From Flavobacterium sp. DG2-3 (lineage in GTDB: Bacteria; Bacteroidota; Bacteroidia; Flavobacteriales; Flavobacteriaceae): a stretch of 64,000 bases of DNA. Positions 45,887 to 54,370 of this stretch are shown here, one piece after another. Numbering within the stretch: the first letter of the stretch is position 1; every line of letters begins with the position of its first letter. Under the pieces are notes generated by a model. It did not search any database and had not been told where the DNA came from. It saw nothing but the letters and a program-made list of their open reading frames with translations. The DNA is taken from NCBI RefSeq assembly GCF_030730925.1, contig NZ_JAVAMB010000002.1, forward strand, positions 124,001 through 188,000. The letters run 5' to 3'. The translations under genes and the position numbers were made by a program.

Positions 45887-46642
45887 CTAAATTCTAACTT
45901 CTATATTATTATTTCTAAGCTCCTGTTTCAAAGCTTTAATTTCAATTTCTTTAAAGTGAAAAACACTCGCAGCCAAAGCAGCATCTGCTTTTCCTTCTTT
46001 AAACGAATCTACAAAATGTTGAATGTTTCCGGCGCCTCCCGAAGCAATAATCGGAATATTTACTAATTGCGACAGTTTAGCCAAAGCTTCATTTGCAAAA
46101 CCATTTTTAGTTCCGTCGTTGTCCATTGACGTGAATAAAATTTCTCCCGCACCACGTTCAGCCACTTCTACAGCCCAATCAAAAAGATTTAATTCCGTTG
46201 GCACTTTTCCGCCTACTAAATGCACAATCCATTGTCCATCAATTTGTTTGGCGTCTATTGCCACAACCACGCATTGGCTTCCAAATTTCTGAGCCAAATC
46301 ATTAATCAACTGTGGATTTTTAACTGCCGATGAATTAATCGAAACTTTATCCGCCCCGTTATTCAGCAGAATATCAACATCTTCTACAGATGAAATTCCG
46401 CCGCCAACAGTAAACGGAATATTGATTTTTTCCGCAACGCTGCGCACCATATTCACCAGCGTTTTACGTCTTTCTTCAGTTGCCGAAATATCCAGAAAAA
46501 CCAATTCATCCGCTCCTTCAGCCGAATAAATCTCAGCCAATTCCACAGGATCTCCAGCGTCCCGTAAATCTACGAAATTAACGCCTTTTACGGTTCTTCC
46601 GTTTTTAATATCTAAGCAGGGTATTATTCTTTTTGCTAACAT
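45887..46642 (-). CDS. hisF: imidazole glycerol phosphate synthase, cyclase subunit
   Basis: 251 residues. [36 protein letters not shown] is the diagnostic start with the catalytic Asp; the phosphate-binding loops FTVGGGISS and IIASGGAGN, and the second catalytic Asp in [14 protein letters not shown], are present. It forms a complex with HisH and closes the imidazole ring using ammonia from glutamine. Spacer to hisA contains TAATTAGATAATTAG words. Confidence 0.97.
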   Translation of the reverse strand: MLAKRIIPCLDIKNGRTVKGVNFVDLRDAGDPVELAEIYSAEGADELVFLDISATEERRKTLVNMVRSVAEKINIPFTVGGGISSVEDVDILLNNGADKVSINSSAVKNPQLINDLAQKFGSQCVVVAIDAKQIDGQWIVHLVGGKVPTELNLFDWAVEVAERGAGEILFTSMDNDGTKNGFANEALAKLSQLVNIPIIASGGAGNIQHFVDSFKEGKADAALAASVFHFKEIEIKALKQELRNNNIEVRI

Positions 46643-46654
46643 TTTTCTAATGTG

Positions 46655-46738
46655 TCAATTAGATAATTAGTCAATTAGATAATTTTATGCGCTTGCTAAA
46701 ATAATTATCTAATTTTCTAATTATCACATTATCTAATT
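46655..46738. repeat. AATTAGATAATTAG spacer repeat in hisA-hisF
   Basis: Inverted copies CAATTAGATAATTAG and AATTATCTAATTTTCTAATTA make an imperfect hairpin in the operon message; the right end reaches into the last codons of hisA. Confidence 0.65.
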
Positions 46739-47451
46739 ATAAAGTTTTCCAGTTGTTTCAAGGAAATTCTTCCTTCATAAATTGCTTTTCCAATAATTGT
46801 TCCCTCACAACCTAGTTCTGCAAGTTTTGGCAATTCGTCGAAAGTTGAAATTCCTCCAGAAGCAATTAACTTTACTTCTTTCGCTTCCGCTAAAATCTTC
46901 GCATACAAATCAAAACTTGGGCCTTGAAGCATTCCGTCTTTTGCAATGTCGGTACAAATAACATACTGAATCCCTTTAGATTGATAATCCTGAATAAACG
47001 GAATCAAATCTTCATTGGATTCTTCTAACCAGCCTGAAACTGCAATTTTTTCATCTTTTGCATCTGCGCCCAAAATGATTTTTTCTGTTCCGTATTCAGA
47101 AATCCATTTTTCGAAAATAGTTCTGTTTTTTACTGCGATACTTCCGCCAGTAATCTGGTTTGCACCGCTTTCAAAAGCAATGCTCAAATCATCATCAGAC
47201 TTTAATCCGCCGCCAAAATCAATTTTTAAGCTCGTTTGCGATGCAATTTGTTCTAATATCTTGTAATTGACAATTTTGCTCGATTTTGCACCGTCAAGAT
47301 CTACTAAATGCAGATATTCTATTCCGTGTGCTTCAAATGATTTCGCCACTTCCAGCGGATTTTCATTGTAAATTATCTTAGTATCATAATCACCTTTGGA
47401 CAAACGAACGCATTTTCCTTCAATGATATCTATGGCTGGTATTATTCTCAT
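46729..47451 (-). CDS. hisA: phosphoribosylformimino-5-aminoimidazole carboxamide ribotide isomerase
   Basis: 240 residues. [40 protein letters not shown] is the HisA start with its catalytic Asp; phosphate loops [13 protein letters not shown] and [13 protein letters not shown], and the second Asp in [13 protein letters not shown], are present. It performs the Amadori rearrangement of ProFAR. The small unknown gene at 47521 lies between it and hisH. Confidence 0.97.
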   Translation of the reverse strand: MRIIPAIDIIEGKCVRLSKGDYDTKIIYNENPLEVAKSFEAHGIEYLHLVDLDGAKSSKIVNYKILEQIASQTSLKIDFGGGLKSDDDLSIAFESGANQITGGSIAVKNRTIFEKWISEYGTEKIILGADAKDEKIAVSGWLEESNEDLIPFIQDYQSKGIQYVICTDIAKDGMLQGPSFDLYAKILAEAKEVKLIASGGISTFDELPKLAELGCEGTIIGKAIYEGRISLKQLENFIIR

Positions 47452-47520
47452 TTTTTGGTATTTTAGATTTTAGAGTTCAGATTTTAGATTTTCTGAAAAC
47501 TTAATTTTTGATTTATTTTT

Positions 47521-47994
47521 CTAATTCAACTCTATTTGTAAATCATTACTGAAATAACTTTTCCAAAATTCAATGACATTTTGAATTTCTTCATTAAAAT
47601 CCAAAGTAGTTTCATCTTCTAATACTATTTCTAATCGTGAAACGTCAAAATCATCACTTGAGAAATCTTCTTTACAAAAATCACCTTCATGTATACTAGT
47701 TGTTCTTATAAATGCTTTAGGTCTATCAAGATTTTTATGTTTTGAAGCATTTGCTATATCGTGCATAATTTTTAAAGAATGGCATCTTGGGTATAATGAA
47801 CTTCTTAAATCTCCAATTTTATCATAACCGTGAATATTTTCAAATTCAACAAAAACCCAATCAATAATATGCCAAGCATTTGTGCATAAATTATTAGCCT
47901 TATATTCTGTCAAATTATCTTTACGAAAATCATGATATTCGAAAATCAATTCTTCAAGTTTCTTTGCTGAATTATCAATAAAAGATTTAGCCAT
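47521..47994 (-). CDS. unknown protein inserted in the his operon (possible HEPN-like)
   Basis: 157 residues, soluble, acidic. It begins MAKSFIDNSAKKLEELIFEYHDFRKDN and has NAWHIIDWVFVEFENIHGYDKI and LYPRCHSLKIMHDIANASKHKNLDRPKAFIRT. The CxSLKIMHDIANASKHKNL part resembles a motif of uncharacterised HEPN-like helical proteins, but I would not press that. It ends with a Glu- and Asp-rich beta region. It has no link to histidine synthesis that I can see. It ends 69 bases before hisA, starts 3 bases after the hisH stop, and so must be co-transcribed. Confidence 0.75.
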   Translation of the reverse strand: MAKSFIDNSAKKLEELIFEYHDFRKDNLTEYKANNLCTNAWHIIDWVFVEFENIHGYDKIGDLRSSLYPRCHSLKIMHDIANASKHKNLDRPKAFIRTTSIHEGDFCKEDFSSDDFDVSRLEIVLEDETTLDFNEEIQNVIEFWKSYFSNDLQIELN

Positions 47995-47997
47995 AAT

Positions 47998-48579
47998 TTA
48001 CATTTTCAAAAAGTTCCCAAGTATTTTCTCTCCCACATCACCGCTTTTTTCTGGGTGAAATTGTGTTCCGTAAAAATTATCTTTTTGCAAAGCTGATGCG
48101 TATTCTACATCATAATTTGTTGTAGCGATTGATTCAGCACAATTTGGTGCATAAAAACTATGAACCAGATACATAAATTCATTTTCAGAAATACCTTTAA
48201 ACAAATCGGTTTTTAAATCGTAAATCTGATTCCACCCCATTTGTGGCACTTTTACGTTGTTTGAAAATTTCAAAACATCAACATCAAAAATCCCTAAACC
48301 TTCCGTATTTCCTTCTTCGGTTTTGTTACACATTAACTGCATTCCGAGACAGATTCCTAAAACAGGCTGTTTCAATTGCGGAATCAAATTATCCAAACCG
48401 CTTTCGTGAAGTTTACTCATCGCCGAACTCGCCTCGCCAACTCCAGGAAAAATCACTTTATCTGCCGATTTAATTTCATCCGGATTATTACTCAAAACAG
48501 CTTTAAAACCCAATCTTTCAATAGCAAACATAATGCTCTGAATATTTCCTGCTCCGTAATTTATAATTACTATTTTCAA
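47998..48579 (-). CDS. hisH: imidazole glycerol phosphate synthase, glutaminase subunit
   Basis: 193 residues. The start codon is TTG at 48579-48577, since KIVIINYGAGNIQSIMFAIERLG is the family's true N-terminus and no ATG precedes it. The class I glutamine amidotransferase triad is present: Cys in GICLGMQLM (about 77-85), and His and Glu in GTQFHPEKSGD. It feeds ammonia to HisF. The gene follows hisB across a CGCAAAG-type repeat and precedes the inserted 157-residue gene by 3 bases. Confidence 0.96.
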   Translation of the reverse strand: MKIVIINYGAGNIQSIMFAIERLGFKAVLSNNPDEIKSADKVIFPGVGEASSAMSKLHESGLDNLIPQLKQPVLGICLGMQLMCNKTEEGNTEGLGIFDVDVLKFSNNVKVPQMGWNQIYDLKTDLFKGISENEFMYLVHSFYAPNCAESIATTNYDVEYASALQKDNFYGTQFHPEKSGDVGEKILGNFLKM

Positions 48580-48584
48580 AATTA

Positions 48585-48752
48585 ATTTAGATTTTAGATT
48601 TTAGATTTTAGATTTCTCTTTATTCCTAAAATCATTAATACTTAATTTAGCGTCGAACTTAACCGCAAAGTTCGTAAGGTTTTATCGCAAAGAGCGCAAG
48701 AAAAAAACTTGCGAATTTTGCGTAATTCTTAGCGTGCCTTGCGGTTAAACCT
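48585..48752. repeat. TTTTAGATTTTAGATTT words and a CGCAAAG-type hairpin in the hisB-hisH spacer
   Basis: Direct heptamer repeats of TTTTAGA (about 48588-48620) are followed by AACCGCAAAGTTCGTAAGG and the inverted CTTGCGGTTAAAC (about 48660-48750). The heptamer word also occurs at 45805-45835 and 47458-47490. All three lie in his operon spacers. Confidence 0.7.
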
Positions 48753-48753
48753 T

Positions 48754-49890
48754 TTACAACATTCCTTTAGTTGAAGGCAAAATCATTTTTTCTGTATCTC
48801 TTTTTACAGCTACTTTTATCGCTTTCGCGAAAGCTTTAAAAATGGCTTCAATTTTATGATGTTCGTTGATTCCTTCCGCTTTGATATTTAAATTGGCTTT
48901 TGCGCCATCTGTGAATGATTTAAAGAAGTGATAAAACATTTCTGTCGGCATTTTACCTACCATCTCGCGTTTAAATTCAGTTTCCCAAATCAGCCAATTT
49001 CTTCCCCCAAAGTCAATTGCAGCTTGCGCTAAGCAATCGTCCATTGGAAGACAGAATCCGTAACGTTCAATCCCCAATTTATTTCCTAACGCTTTCGCGA
49101 AAACTTCACCCAAAGCAATTGCTGTATCTTCGATTGTGTGGTGTTCGTCAACTTCTAAATCACCTTTTACGGTGATTTCTAAGTCCATTTGACCGTGACG
49201 CGAGATTTGGTCTAACATGTGATCAAAAAAGGCAATTCCCGTATCGATTTTGCTTTTTCCGGTTCCATCAAGATTTAAATTGATGTAAATATCAGTCTCA
49301 TTTGTTTTACGAGTGATTGATGCCGAACGAGCCTCTAGTTTTAAAAACTCATAAATGGTCTTCCAATCCATTGATTGTAAAACGATTGTTTCGTTTAACT
49401 CTTCACGTTTAGAAGAAATTTCACTGCTTCCAATTCCATCTGTGTTATTCATGAAAATTGCTTTTGCACCAAGGTTTTTAGCCAACTCCACATCGGTTAA
49501 ACGATCTCCTAAAACAAAAGAATTAGCCAAATCATATTCTGGATTGTTCAAATATTTGGTCAGCATTCCAGTTCTAGGCTTGCGCGTTGGCGCATTTTCT
49601 TCTGGAAAAGATCGGTCAACAAAGATTTCGTCAAACTTTACGCCTTCATTTTCAAAAGCTTTCAGAATAAAGTTTTGCGTTGGCCAAAATGTATCTTCAG
49701 GAAAACTGTCTGTTCCTAATCCGTCTTGATTGGTTACCATTGCTAATTCGTAATCTAATTCAGAAGCAATCTTAGCCAAATATTGAAATGCTTTCGGATA
49801 AAACTCTAATTTATCTAAGCTGTCTAATTGATAATTTTCAGGTTCTAAAACAATCGTTCCATCACGATCGATAAAAAGTACTTTTTTCAT
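48754..49890 (-). CDS. hisB: bifunctional histidinol-phosphatase / imidazoleglycerol-phosphate dehydratase
   Basis: 378 residues. The N-terminal HAD phosphatase has [17 protein letters not shown] (Asp8 and Asp10), [11 protein letters not shown] and [17 protein letters not shown]. The C-terminal dehydratase (about 190-378) has [22 protein letters not shown], the metal motif [15 protein letters not shown], and a second [16 protein letters not shown]. Such a fusion is known from enterics and Bacteroidota. It does two separate steps of the pathway. Both halves look complete. The unknown secreted protein gene lies between it and hisC. Confidence 0.97.
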   Translation of the reverse strand: MKKVLFIDRDGTIVLEPENYQLDSLDKLEFYPKAFQYLAKIASELDYELAMVTNQDGLGTDSFPEDTFWPTQNFILKAFENEGVKFDEIFVDRSFPEENAPTRKPRTGMLTKYLNNPEYDLANSFVLGDRLTDVELAKNLGAKAIFMNNTDGIGSSEISSKREELNETIVLQSMDWKTIYEFLKLEARSASITRKTNETDIYINLNLDGTGKSKIDTGIAFFDHMLDQISRHGQMDLEITVKGDLEVDEHHTIEDTAIALGEVFAKALGNKLGIERYGFCLPMDDCLAQAAIDFGGRNWLIWETEFKREMVGKMPTEMFYHFFKSFTDGAKANLNIKAEGINEHHKIEAIFKAFAKAIKVAVKRDTEKMILPSTKGML

Positions 49891-49927
49891 AATATAATCT
49901 TATTGAGCTTAATCTCTATTAAAATGT

Positions 49928-50677
49928 TTAATATTTAAATTCGCGCTCTATGTAATTTATTTCTATTTTGTTATCAGAATTTATATCCTGAAAATATACG
50001 CCAGTCCAATTATAATCATCATATTTTTGATAAACACTCTTGTTGTACAATCTAGGTTCTTTGTCATGATTTAAAGTGATTTTTCCATAAATTTCGGTTG
50101 GAAAGTTCTTCTCATTATACTTATATGTATATACATCATTCTGAATCCCATTCAAATAAGTTTCTTTAATAATATTCTTATTCGCATCATATTCATATGA
50201 ATATGTCCAGCTTGAATTAATACTTCCGTCGTCTTCCAAATACGCTTCAGTTTTCTTTACAAGCAAATCATTTTCATAATCGTACTTTATAAATTTTTCA
50301 TATTTTTCTTCACGATAAAACTTTTCTTCTATAAGATTCTTATTTAGATAGACAAATTTTGTTTTACCAACAACTTTGCCTTCATCATCATAAAAAATCG
50401 ATTCAATTTTCTGATTATCTTTATTATAAATATTTTTTTTTGAATCTTTTTCTTCTGAAGGAAATTCTGAATACTCTACAAATTCATTATTTGAATCTTT
50501 AACATAAACTTTTTCATATAAAAATTCTCCTTTTATAAAACCCGTTTTTGTTTTCTTTGCTTTGTAAAACGTTTCTTTATATTCTTTCGGATTGCCTCTT
50601 ATGGCACCTAAAAGCTCTTCAGTTTGTGCTGAAGCATTAATAAAAACAAAAAAGAATGCTAAATAGATTAATTTCAT
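49928..50677 (-). CDS. secreted protein of unknown function inserted in the his operon
   Basis: 249 residues with a signal peptide MKLIYLAFFFVFINASAQ. The mature part is made of repeated beta strands rich in Tyr, Asn, Lys and Glu: KNIYNKDNQKIESIFYDDEGKVVGKTKFVYLNKNLIEEKFY, KYDYENDLLVKKTEAYLED, YSYEYDANKNIIKETYL, YTYKYNEKNFPTEIYG. These resemble the YD or MORN-like antiparallel repeats of secreted Bacteroidota proteins. It is more AT-rich than the neighbouring his genes. It starts 27 bases after the hisC stop, so it is transcribed within the operon; no tie to histidine is evident. Confidence 0.8.
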   Translation of the reverse strand: MKLIYLAFFFVFINASAQTEELLGAIRGNPKEYKETFYKAKKTKTGFIKGEFLYEKVYVKDSNNEFVEYSEFPSEEKDSKKNIYNKDNQKIESIFYDDEGKVVGKTKFVYLNKNLIEEKFYREEKYEKFIKYDYENDLLVKKTEAYLEDDGSINSSWTYSYEYDANKNIIKETYLNGIQNDVYTYKYNEKNFPTEIYGKITLNHDKEPRLYNKSVYQKYDDYNWTGVYFQDINSDNKIEINYIEREFKY

Positions 50678-50704
50678 ATGGCAGTTTTTAAATATTGTTA
50701 AAAA

Positions 50705-51754
50705 TTATTCAAGTTTCCTTAATTCCCTAATCACAACTTCATTTTCTTCTTTTGTTCCGATTGTGAAACGAAGACAGTTTTCGCATAAAGGTTGAGTCGT
50801 TCTGTTTCGGATTACAATTCCTTTGTCAATCAACTGATCGTATCTTTTGTTAGCATCATCCACTTTTGCTAAAATAAAATTAGCTTCTGTTGGGTATACT
50901 TTTTCGACAAAACTTACTTCAAGTAATACTTTAAGCAATTCTTCTCTTTGATCAATAATTGAAGCTATTTCTTGTTTAATTTTTTCTGAATCTTTTAAAC
51001 GCTCGATTGCTTTTTGCTGTGTTAATTCGTTTACGTTATAAGGCGGTTTGATTTTATTTAAAATCGAAATCACAGCTTCAGAAGCGTAACAAATTCCTAA
51101 ACGAATTCCTGCCAAACCATAGGCTTTAGAAAGTGTTTGTGTTATGATCAGATTTGGATATGCATCAATTTCTGTCATCCAGCTTTCTTTTTCCGAAAAG
51201 TCAATATAAGCTTCATCAATCACAACTAAACCTTTGAAATTTTGAAGCAGCTTTACCACGCTTTCGTCAGAAAAAGAATTTCCAGTTGGATTGTTTGGCG
51301 AACATAAGAAGATGATTTTTGTGTTTTCATCAACAGCTTCTAAAATTTTTTCTACTTGTGGCTGAAAATCTGTAGAAAGCAAAACTTCTCTGTTTTCTAC
51401 ATTATTAATATTCGCCAAAACACTGTACATTCCGTATGTTGGTGGCAATGAAATAATGTTATCTGTTTTCGGTTCGCAGAACGCTCTGAAAAGCAAATCT
51501 AAAACTTCATCACTTCCGTTTCCTAATAAAATCTGACTCTGTTTTACTAAATTATTTTTAGCCAAAATCGCTTTTACAGACAGCTGCTGCGGGTCTGGAT
51601 AACGATTTACGCCATTCTGAAACGGATTTTCATTCGCATCCAAGAAAATCATTTCGGCTGTGTCAAAATCTTCAAATTCATCACGCGCCGATGAATATGG
51701 TTTTAAAGATTTTACGTTTTCTCGCGTTATTGTATTTATATCGAAGGTACTCAT
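50705..51754 (-). CDS. hisC: histidinol-phosphate aminotransferase
   Basis: About 349 residues from the ATG at 51754 (MSTFDINTITRENVKSLKPY). A longer reading from a TTG at 51784 would be encoded by the repeat upstream. PLP-fold class I marks are clear: LLGNGSDEVLDLLFRAF, FLCSPNNPTGN, VVIDEAYIDF and the Schiff-base Lys in TLSKAYGLAGIRLG; the C-terminal Arg region LRFTIGTKEEN binds substrate. It makes histidinol phosphate. It is third in the operon, behind hisD and the palindromic repeat pair. Confidence 0.96.
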   Translation of the reverse strand: MSTFDINTITRENVKSLKPYSSARDEFEDFDTAEMIFLDANENPFQNGVNRYPDPQQLSVKAILAKNNLVKQSQILLGNGSDEVLDLLFRAFCEPKTDNIISLPPTYGMYSVLANINNVENREVLLSTDFQPQVEKILEAVDENTKIIFLCSPNNPTGNSFSDESVVKLLQNFKGLVVIDEAYIDFSEKESWMTEIDAYPNLIITQTLSKAYGLAGIRLGICYASEAVISILNKIKPPYNVNELTQQKAIERLKDSEKIKQEIASIIDQREELLKVLLEVSFVEKVYPTEANFILAKVDDANKRYDQLIDKGIVIRNRTTQPLCENCLRFTIGTKEENEVVIRELRKLE

Positions 51755-51768
51755 TGTTTTTTTATTTT

Positions 51769-51860
51769 CCTGCAAGGTTTCCAAAACCTTGTAGGTATTA
51801 CTATTAAACTTTTAAATCGCAAATCTATTTAGACCTACGAGGTTTTGGAAACCTCGCAGG
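51769..51860. repeat. pair of 27-base palindromic repeats in the hisD-hisC junction
   Basis: Two 27-base palindromes, one at 51769-51795 (CCTGCAAGGTTT ... TTGTAGG) and one at 51834-51860 (CCTACGAGGTTT ... TCGCAGG), lie 38 bases apart and are inverted versions of each other. Each can form a hairpin with AGGTTTTGG arms, and the pair could fold together. The second overlaps the end of hisD and supplies its stop codon. Confidence 0.85.
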
Positions 51861-53133
51861 ACTGCAGACGTAATGTCACTGCGTTCTTGTGCGCCTGTAA
51901 GCCTTCAGCTTCAGCCATCAATTCGATAGCTTTTCCTATATTTTGAATTCCTTTTTCTGAAATCTTCTGAAATGTCATCGATTTCATAAAACTATCCAAA
52001 TTTACGCCACTGTAATTCTTGGCATAACCATTTGTCGGTAAGGTGTGATTAGTTCCTGAAGCGTAATCTCCGGCACTTTCTGGCGTATAATTTCCAATAA
52101 AAACAGAACCCGCATTTACAATTCCGTTGCAGTAGAAATCATCATATTCAGAACAGATTATAAAGTGTTCCGGGCCATATTCATTAATTAAATCTAAGGC
52201 GATTTGGTCGTTTTCAACATAAATCAGTTTCGAATTTTCGATAGCTTTTTCTGCAATTGCCTTTCTTGGTAGCACTTCCAATTGCGATTGAACTTCTTTT
52301 TCTACTTCTGCAATCAGTTTTTTCGAAGTCGAAACTAAAATCACCTGACTGTCTGTTCCGTGTTCTGCCTGCGACAATAAATCGGACGCTACGAAAGCTG
52401 GAACCGCAGTATCGTCAGCCACAATCAATAATTCTGAAGGCCCTGCAGGCATATCGATTGCAACGCCAAATTGTGTCGCCAATTGTTTTGCCACAGTTAC
52501 GAACTGATTTCCAGGCCCGAAAATTTTGTATACTTTCGGAATTGACTGTGTTCCGAAAGTCATTCCTGCAATAGCTTGAATTCCGCCAACTTTTAGAATT
52601 TTAGTTACACCGCATAAATTGGCAGCATATAAAATCGCTGGATTGATTTTTCCTTTTTTGTCTGGGGGCGAACACAATACAATTTCTTTGCAACCCGCAA
52701 TTTCAGCAGGAACTGCCAACATCAAAACAGTAGAAAACAAAGGCGCAGTTCCTCCTGGAATGTATAAACCAATTTTTTGGATTGGTCTTTTTTCCTGCCA
52801 ACAACTTACTCCTTCAATTGTTTCAACCGAAACTCTATCTGTTTTTTGGGCATTGTGAAATTTATAAATATTCTCTTTTGCTAATTCAATAGCTTCTTTC
52901 AATTCGCTTGGAATCAAACTAATTGCCTCGTTAATTTCTTCTTGAGAAACTTGATAATTATCTAGTGAAATTCCGTCAAAAATTGAAGTGTATTTTGCCA
53001 CTGATTCATCTCCTTTTTTCTGAACTTCTCTAAAAATTTCTTTTACCGTAACCTCAATATCATCAATAGTTTGAGTTGGTCTTTTTAATATTTCTGACCA
53101 GATTTCTGGTTTTGGATTGTCTATTTTGTTCAT
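51835..53133 (-). CDS. hisD: histidinol dehydrogenase, C-terminus within a repeat
   Basis: About 432 residues from the ATG at 53133 (MNKIDNPKPEIWSEILKRP); a reading from 53172 begins in spacer sequence. Family motifs are present: IGLYIPGGTAPLFSTVLMLAVPAEIAGC, IDMPAGPSELLIVADD, SQAEHGTDSQ with the metal Gln and His, and NYTPESAGDYASGTNHTLPTNGYAKNYSGV. The usual C-terminus is around NAVTLRL; here eight more residues (Ser-Cys-Glu-Val-Ser-Lys-Thr-Ser) and the stop are read from a palindromic repeat. The enzyme makes histidine from histidinol in two oxidations. Second gene of the operon. Confidence 0.96.
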   Translation of the reverse strand: MNKIDNPKPEIWSEILKRPTQTIDDIEVTVKEIFREVQKKGDESVAKYTSIFDGISLDNYQVSQEEINEAISLIPSELKEAIELAKENIYKFHNAQKTDRVSVETIEGVSCWQEKRPIQKIGLYIPGGTAPLFSTVLMLAVPAEIAGCKEIVLCSPPDKKGKINPAILYAANLCGVTKILKVGGIQAIAGMTFGTQSIPKVYKIFGPGNQFVTVAKQLATQFGVAIDMPAGPSELLIVADDTAVPAFVASDLLSQAEHGTDSQVILVSTSKKLIAEVEKEVQSQLEVLPRKAIAEKAIENSKLIYVENDQIALDLINEYGPEHFIICSEYDDFYCNGIVNAGSVFIGNYTPESAGDYASGTNHTLPTNGYAKNYSGVNLDSFMKSMTFQKISEKGIQNIGKAIELMAEAEGLQAHKNAVTLRLQSCEVSKTS

Positions 53134-53149
53134 AATATTTTTAATATTA

Positions 53150-53304
53150 AATTCCAATTTTTTAAGTTCCAAATTCCAATGCTTTGTCTTAAAATTTTAC
53201 CGCAAAGAGCGCAAGGTTTTTTATTCTCTTTGTCTATAAAAACGCTAAGCCCGCAAAGCTGTTGTCCAAAATTGGAATTTGGAATTTTATATTTGGAATT
53301 TCTT
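53150..53304. repeat. mixed repeats in the hisG-hisD spacer
   Basis: AATTCCAATTTTTTAAGTTCCAAATTCCAA (about 53151-53180 in parts), CGCAAAGAGCGCAAGG (53202-53217), CGCTAAGCCCGCAAAGC (53243-53259) and TTGGAATTTGGAATTT (53271-53286) occur in turn. The first and last are inverted to each other, so the spacer could fold as one long hairpin. Confidence 0.65.
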
Positions 53305-53305
53305 T

Positions 53306-54163
53306 CTACAGTACCATTTTCTCAATTGGGCAAACTAAAATCCCTTCTGCCCCTACTTCTTTTAATTGATCAATTACATCCCAAAAAGTATCTTTGTCAA
53401 TTACCGAGTGAACACTGCTCCAACCTTCTTGTGCTAACGGCAAAACCGTCAAACTTCTCAAAACCGGAAGAATTTTTCCAACTGCATCAATTTTGTCATT
53501 TGGAACGTTCATTAGAATGTATTTTGAATTTCTAGCTCTTAAAACAGCTTGAATTCTAAATTTTAAAGTATCAATGTGTTTTTGGATTTCTGGAGAAACT
53601 TTTGGAGAAACCGCTAGAACAGCTTCACTTTTTAAAATCACTTCAACTTCTTTTAAGTTGTTTTTAAATAAAGTGCTTCCGCTTGAAACAATATCTACAA
53701 TTGCATCTGCAAGTCCGATATTTGGCGCAATTTCTACAGAACCAGAGATTTGATGAATATCTACAGTTAAACCGAATTGGTTGAAATATTCGTTAACGGT
53801 GTTTGGATAAGAAGTTGCAATACGAAGATTAGCTAAATCCTGAACAGAATTATATTCGAAAGTTTTAGGAACCGCTACAGAAACTTTACATTTTGAAAAT
53901 CCAAGTTTTTGAACGACTTCGATGCCTTTTCCTTTTTCTACCAAAAGATTATCGCCAACGATGGCTAAATCAACCACTCCATCAATTAAATATTGCGGAA
54001 TATCTGAATTTCTAAGGTATAAAACTTCAAGAGGAAAGTTTGAAGCTTCGGCTTTTAACTGATCGATTCCGTTGTTGATTGAAATACCGCAATCTTTTAA
54101 GATTTGAATGCTGTCTTCGTTTAAACGACCAGATTTTTGAATTGCAATTTTTAAAGTACTCAT
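53306..54163 (-). CDS. hisG: ATP phosphoribosyltransferase, long form
   Basis: 285 residues, the long HisG form with a C-terminal regulatory ACT-like domain, so no HisZ partner is needed. LKIAIQKSGRLNEDSIQILKDCGI is the start; LRNSDIPQYLIDGVVDLAIVGDNLLVE, RIATSYPNTVNEYFNQFG and GLADAIVDIVSSGSTLFKNNL form the catalytic core. The last 80 residues (YILMNVPNDKIDAVGKILPVLRSLTVLPLAQEGWSSVHSVIDKDTFWDVIDQLKEVGAEGILVCPIEKMV) are the histidine-sensing domain. It commits ATP and PRPP to histidine. First structural gene, 55 bases after the attenuator. Confidence 0.97.
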   Translation of the reverse strand: MSTLKIAIQKSGRLNEDSIQILKDCGISINNGIDQLKAEASNFPLEVLYLRNSDIPQYLIDGVVDLAIVGDNLLVEKGKGIEVVQKLGFSKCKVSVAVPKTFEYNSVQDLANLRIATSYPNTVNEYFNQFGLTVDIHQISGSVEIAPNIGLADAIVDIVSSGSTLFKNNLKEVEVILKSEAVLAVSPKVSPEIQKHIDTLKFRIQAVLRARNSKYILMNVPNDKIDAVGKILPVLRSLTVLPLAQEGWSSVHSVIDKDTFWDVIDQLKEVGAEGILVCPIEKMVL

Positions 54164-54217
54164 TTTTTTAGTTGTTTGTTGGATTAATAGTTTGAGTACA
54201 AAGAGAGCTTGAATTAA

Positions 54218-54248
54218 AAAACCCGTTTGATGTACTCAAACGGGTTTT
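54218..54248 (-). terminator. attenuator terminator of the his operon
   Basis: On the minus strand AAAACCCGTTTGA (54248-54236), loop GTACA, TCAAACGGGTTTT (54230-54218), then two more Ts. The 13-base perfect stem lies 28 bases past the leader stop and 55 bases before hisG. Its 5' arm, CGTTTGAG (54242-54235), can pair with CTCAAGCG in the last leader codons (54292-54285, with one G-U pair), which would be the antiterminator. Confidence 0.92.
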
Positions 54249-54275
54249 AAAATATGATGATTTACACGCATATCA

Positions 54276-54335
54276 TTAACACATCGCTTGAGAGCAATAA
54301 TGTAAATGATGATGATGTAATTGAATTGAGATCAT
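54276..54335 (-). CDS. his operon leader peptide
   Basis: A 19-codon frame begins with ATG at 54335-54333 and ends with TAA at 54278-54276. It reads MISIQLHHHHLHYCSQAMC: four His in a row at residues 7-10 and a fifth at 12. Immediately after it come the terminator hairpin and hisG. When charged His-tRNA is low, the ribosome would stall on the His run and leave the CTCAAGCG segment (residues 15-17) free to trap the terminator's 5' arm. A good promoter lies 36 bases upstream. Confidence 0.93.
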   Translation of the reverse strand: MISIQLHHHHLHYCSQAMC

Positions 54336-54370
54336 GATTCGGTTTGTTTTTTACTTCTTTGATTCGGTTG

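Noticed and set aside
48585..48620. CRISPR-like short direct repeats (TTTTAGA words)
   Set aside because: Units are 7 bases with no spacers, no palindromic repeat of 25-40 bases and no cas genes nearby.
51754..51784. Upstream extension of hisC from TTG
   Set aside because: The extra ten residues are encoded by a palindromic repeat; the ATG at 51754 gives a normal HisC N-terminus.
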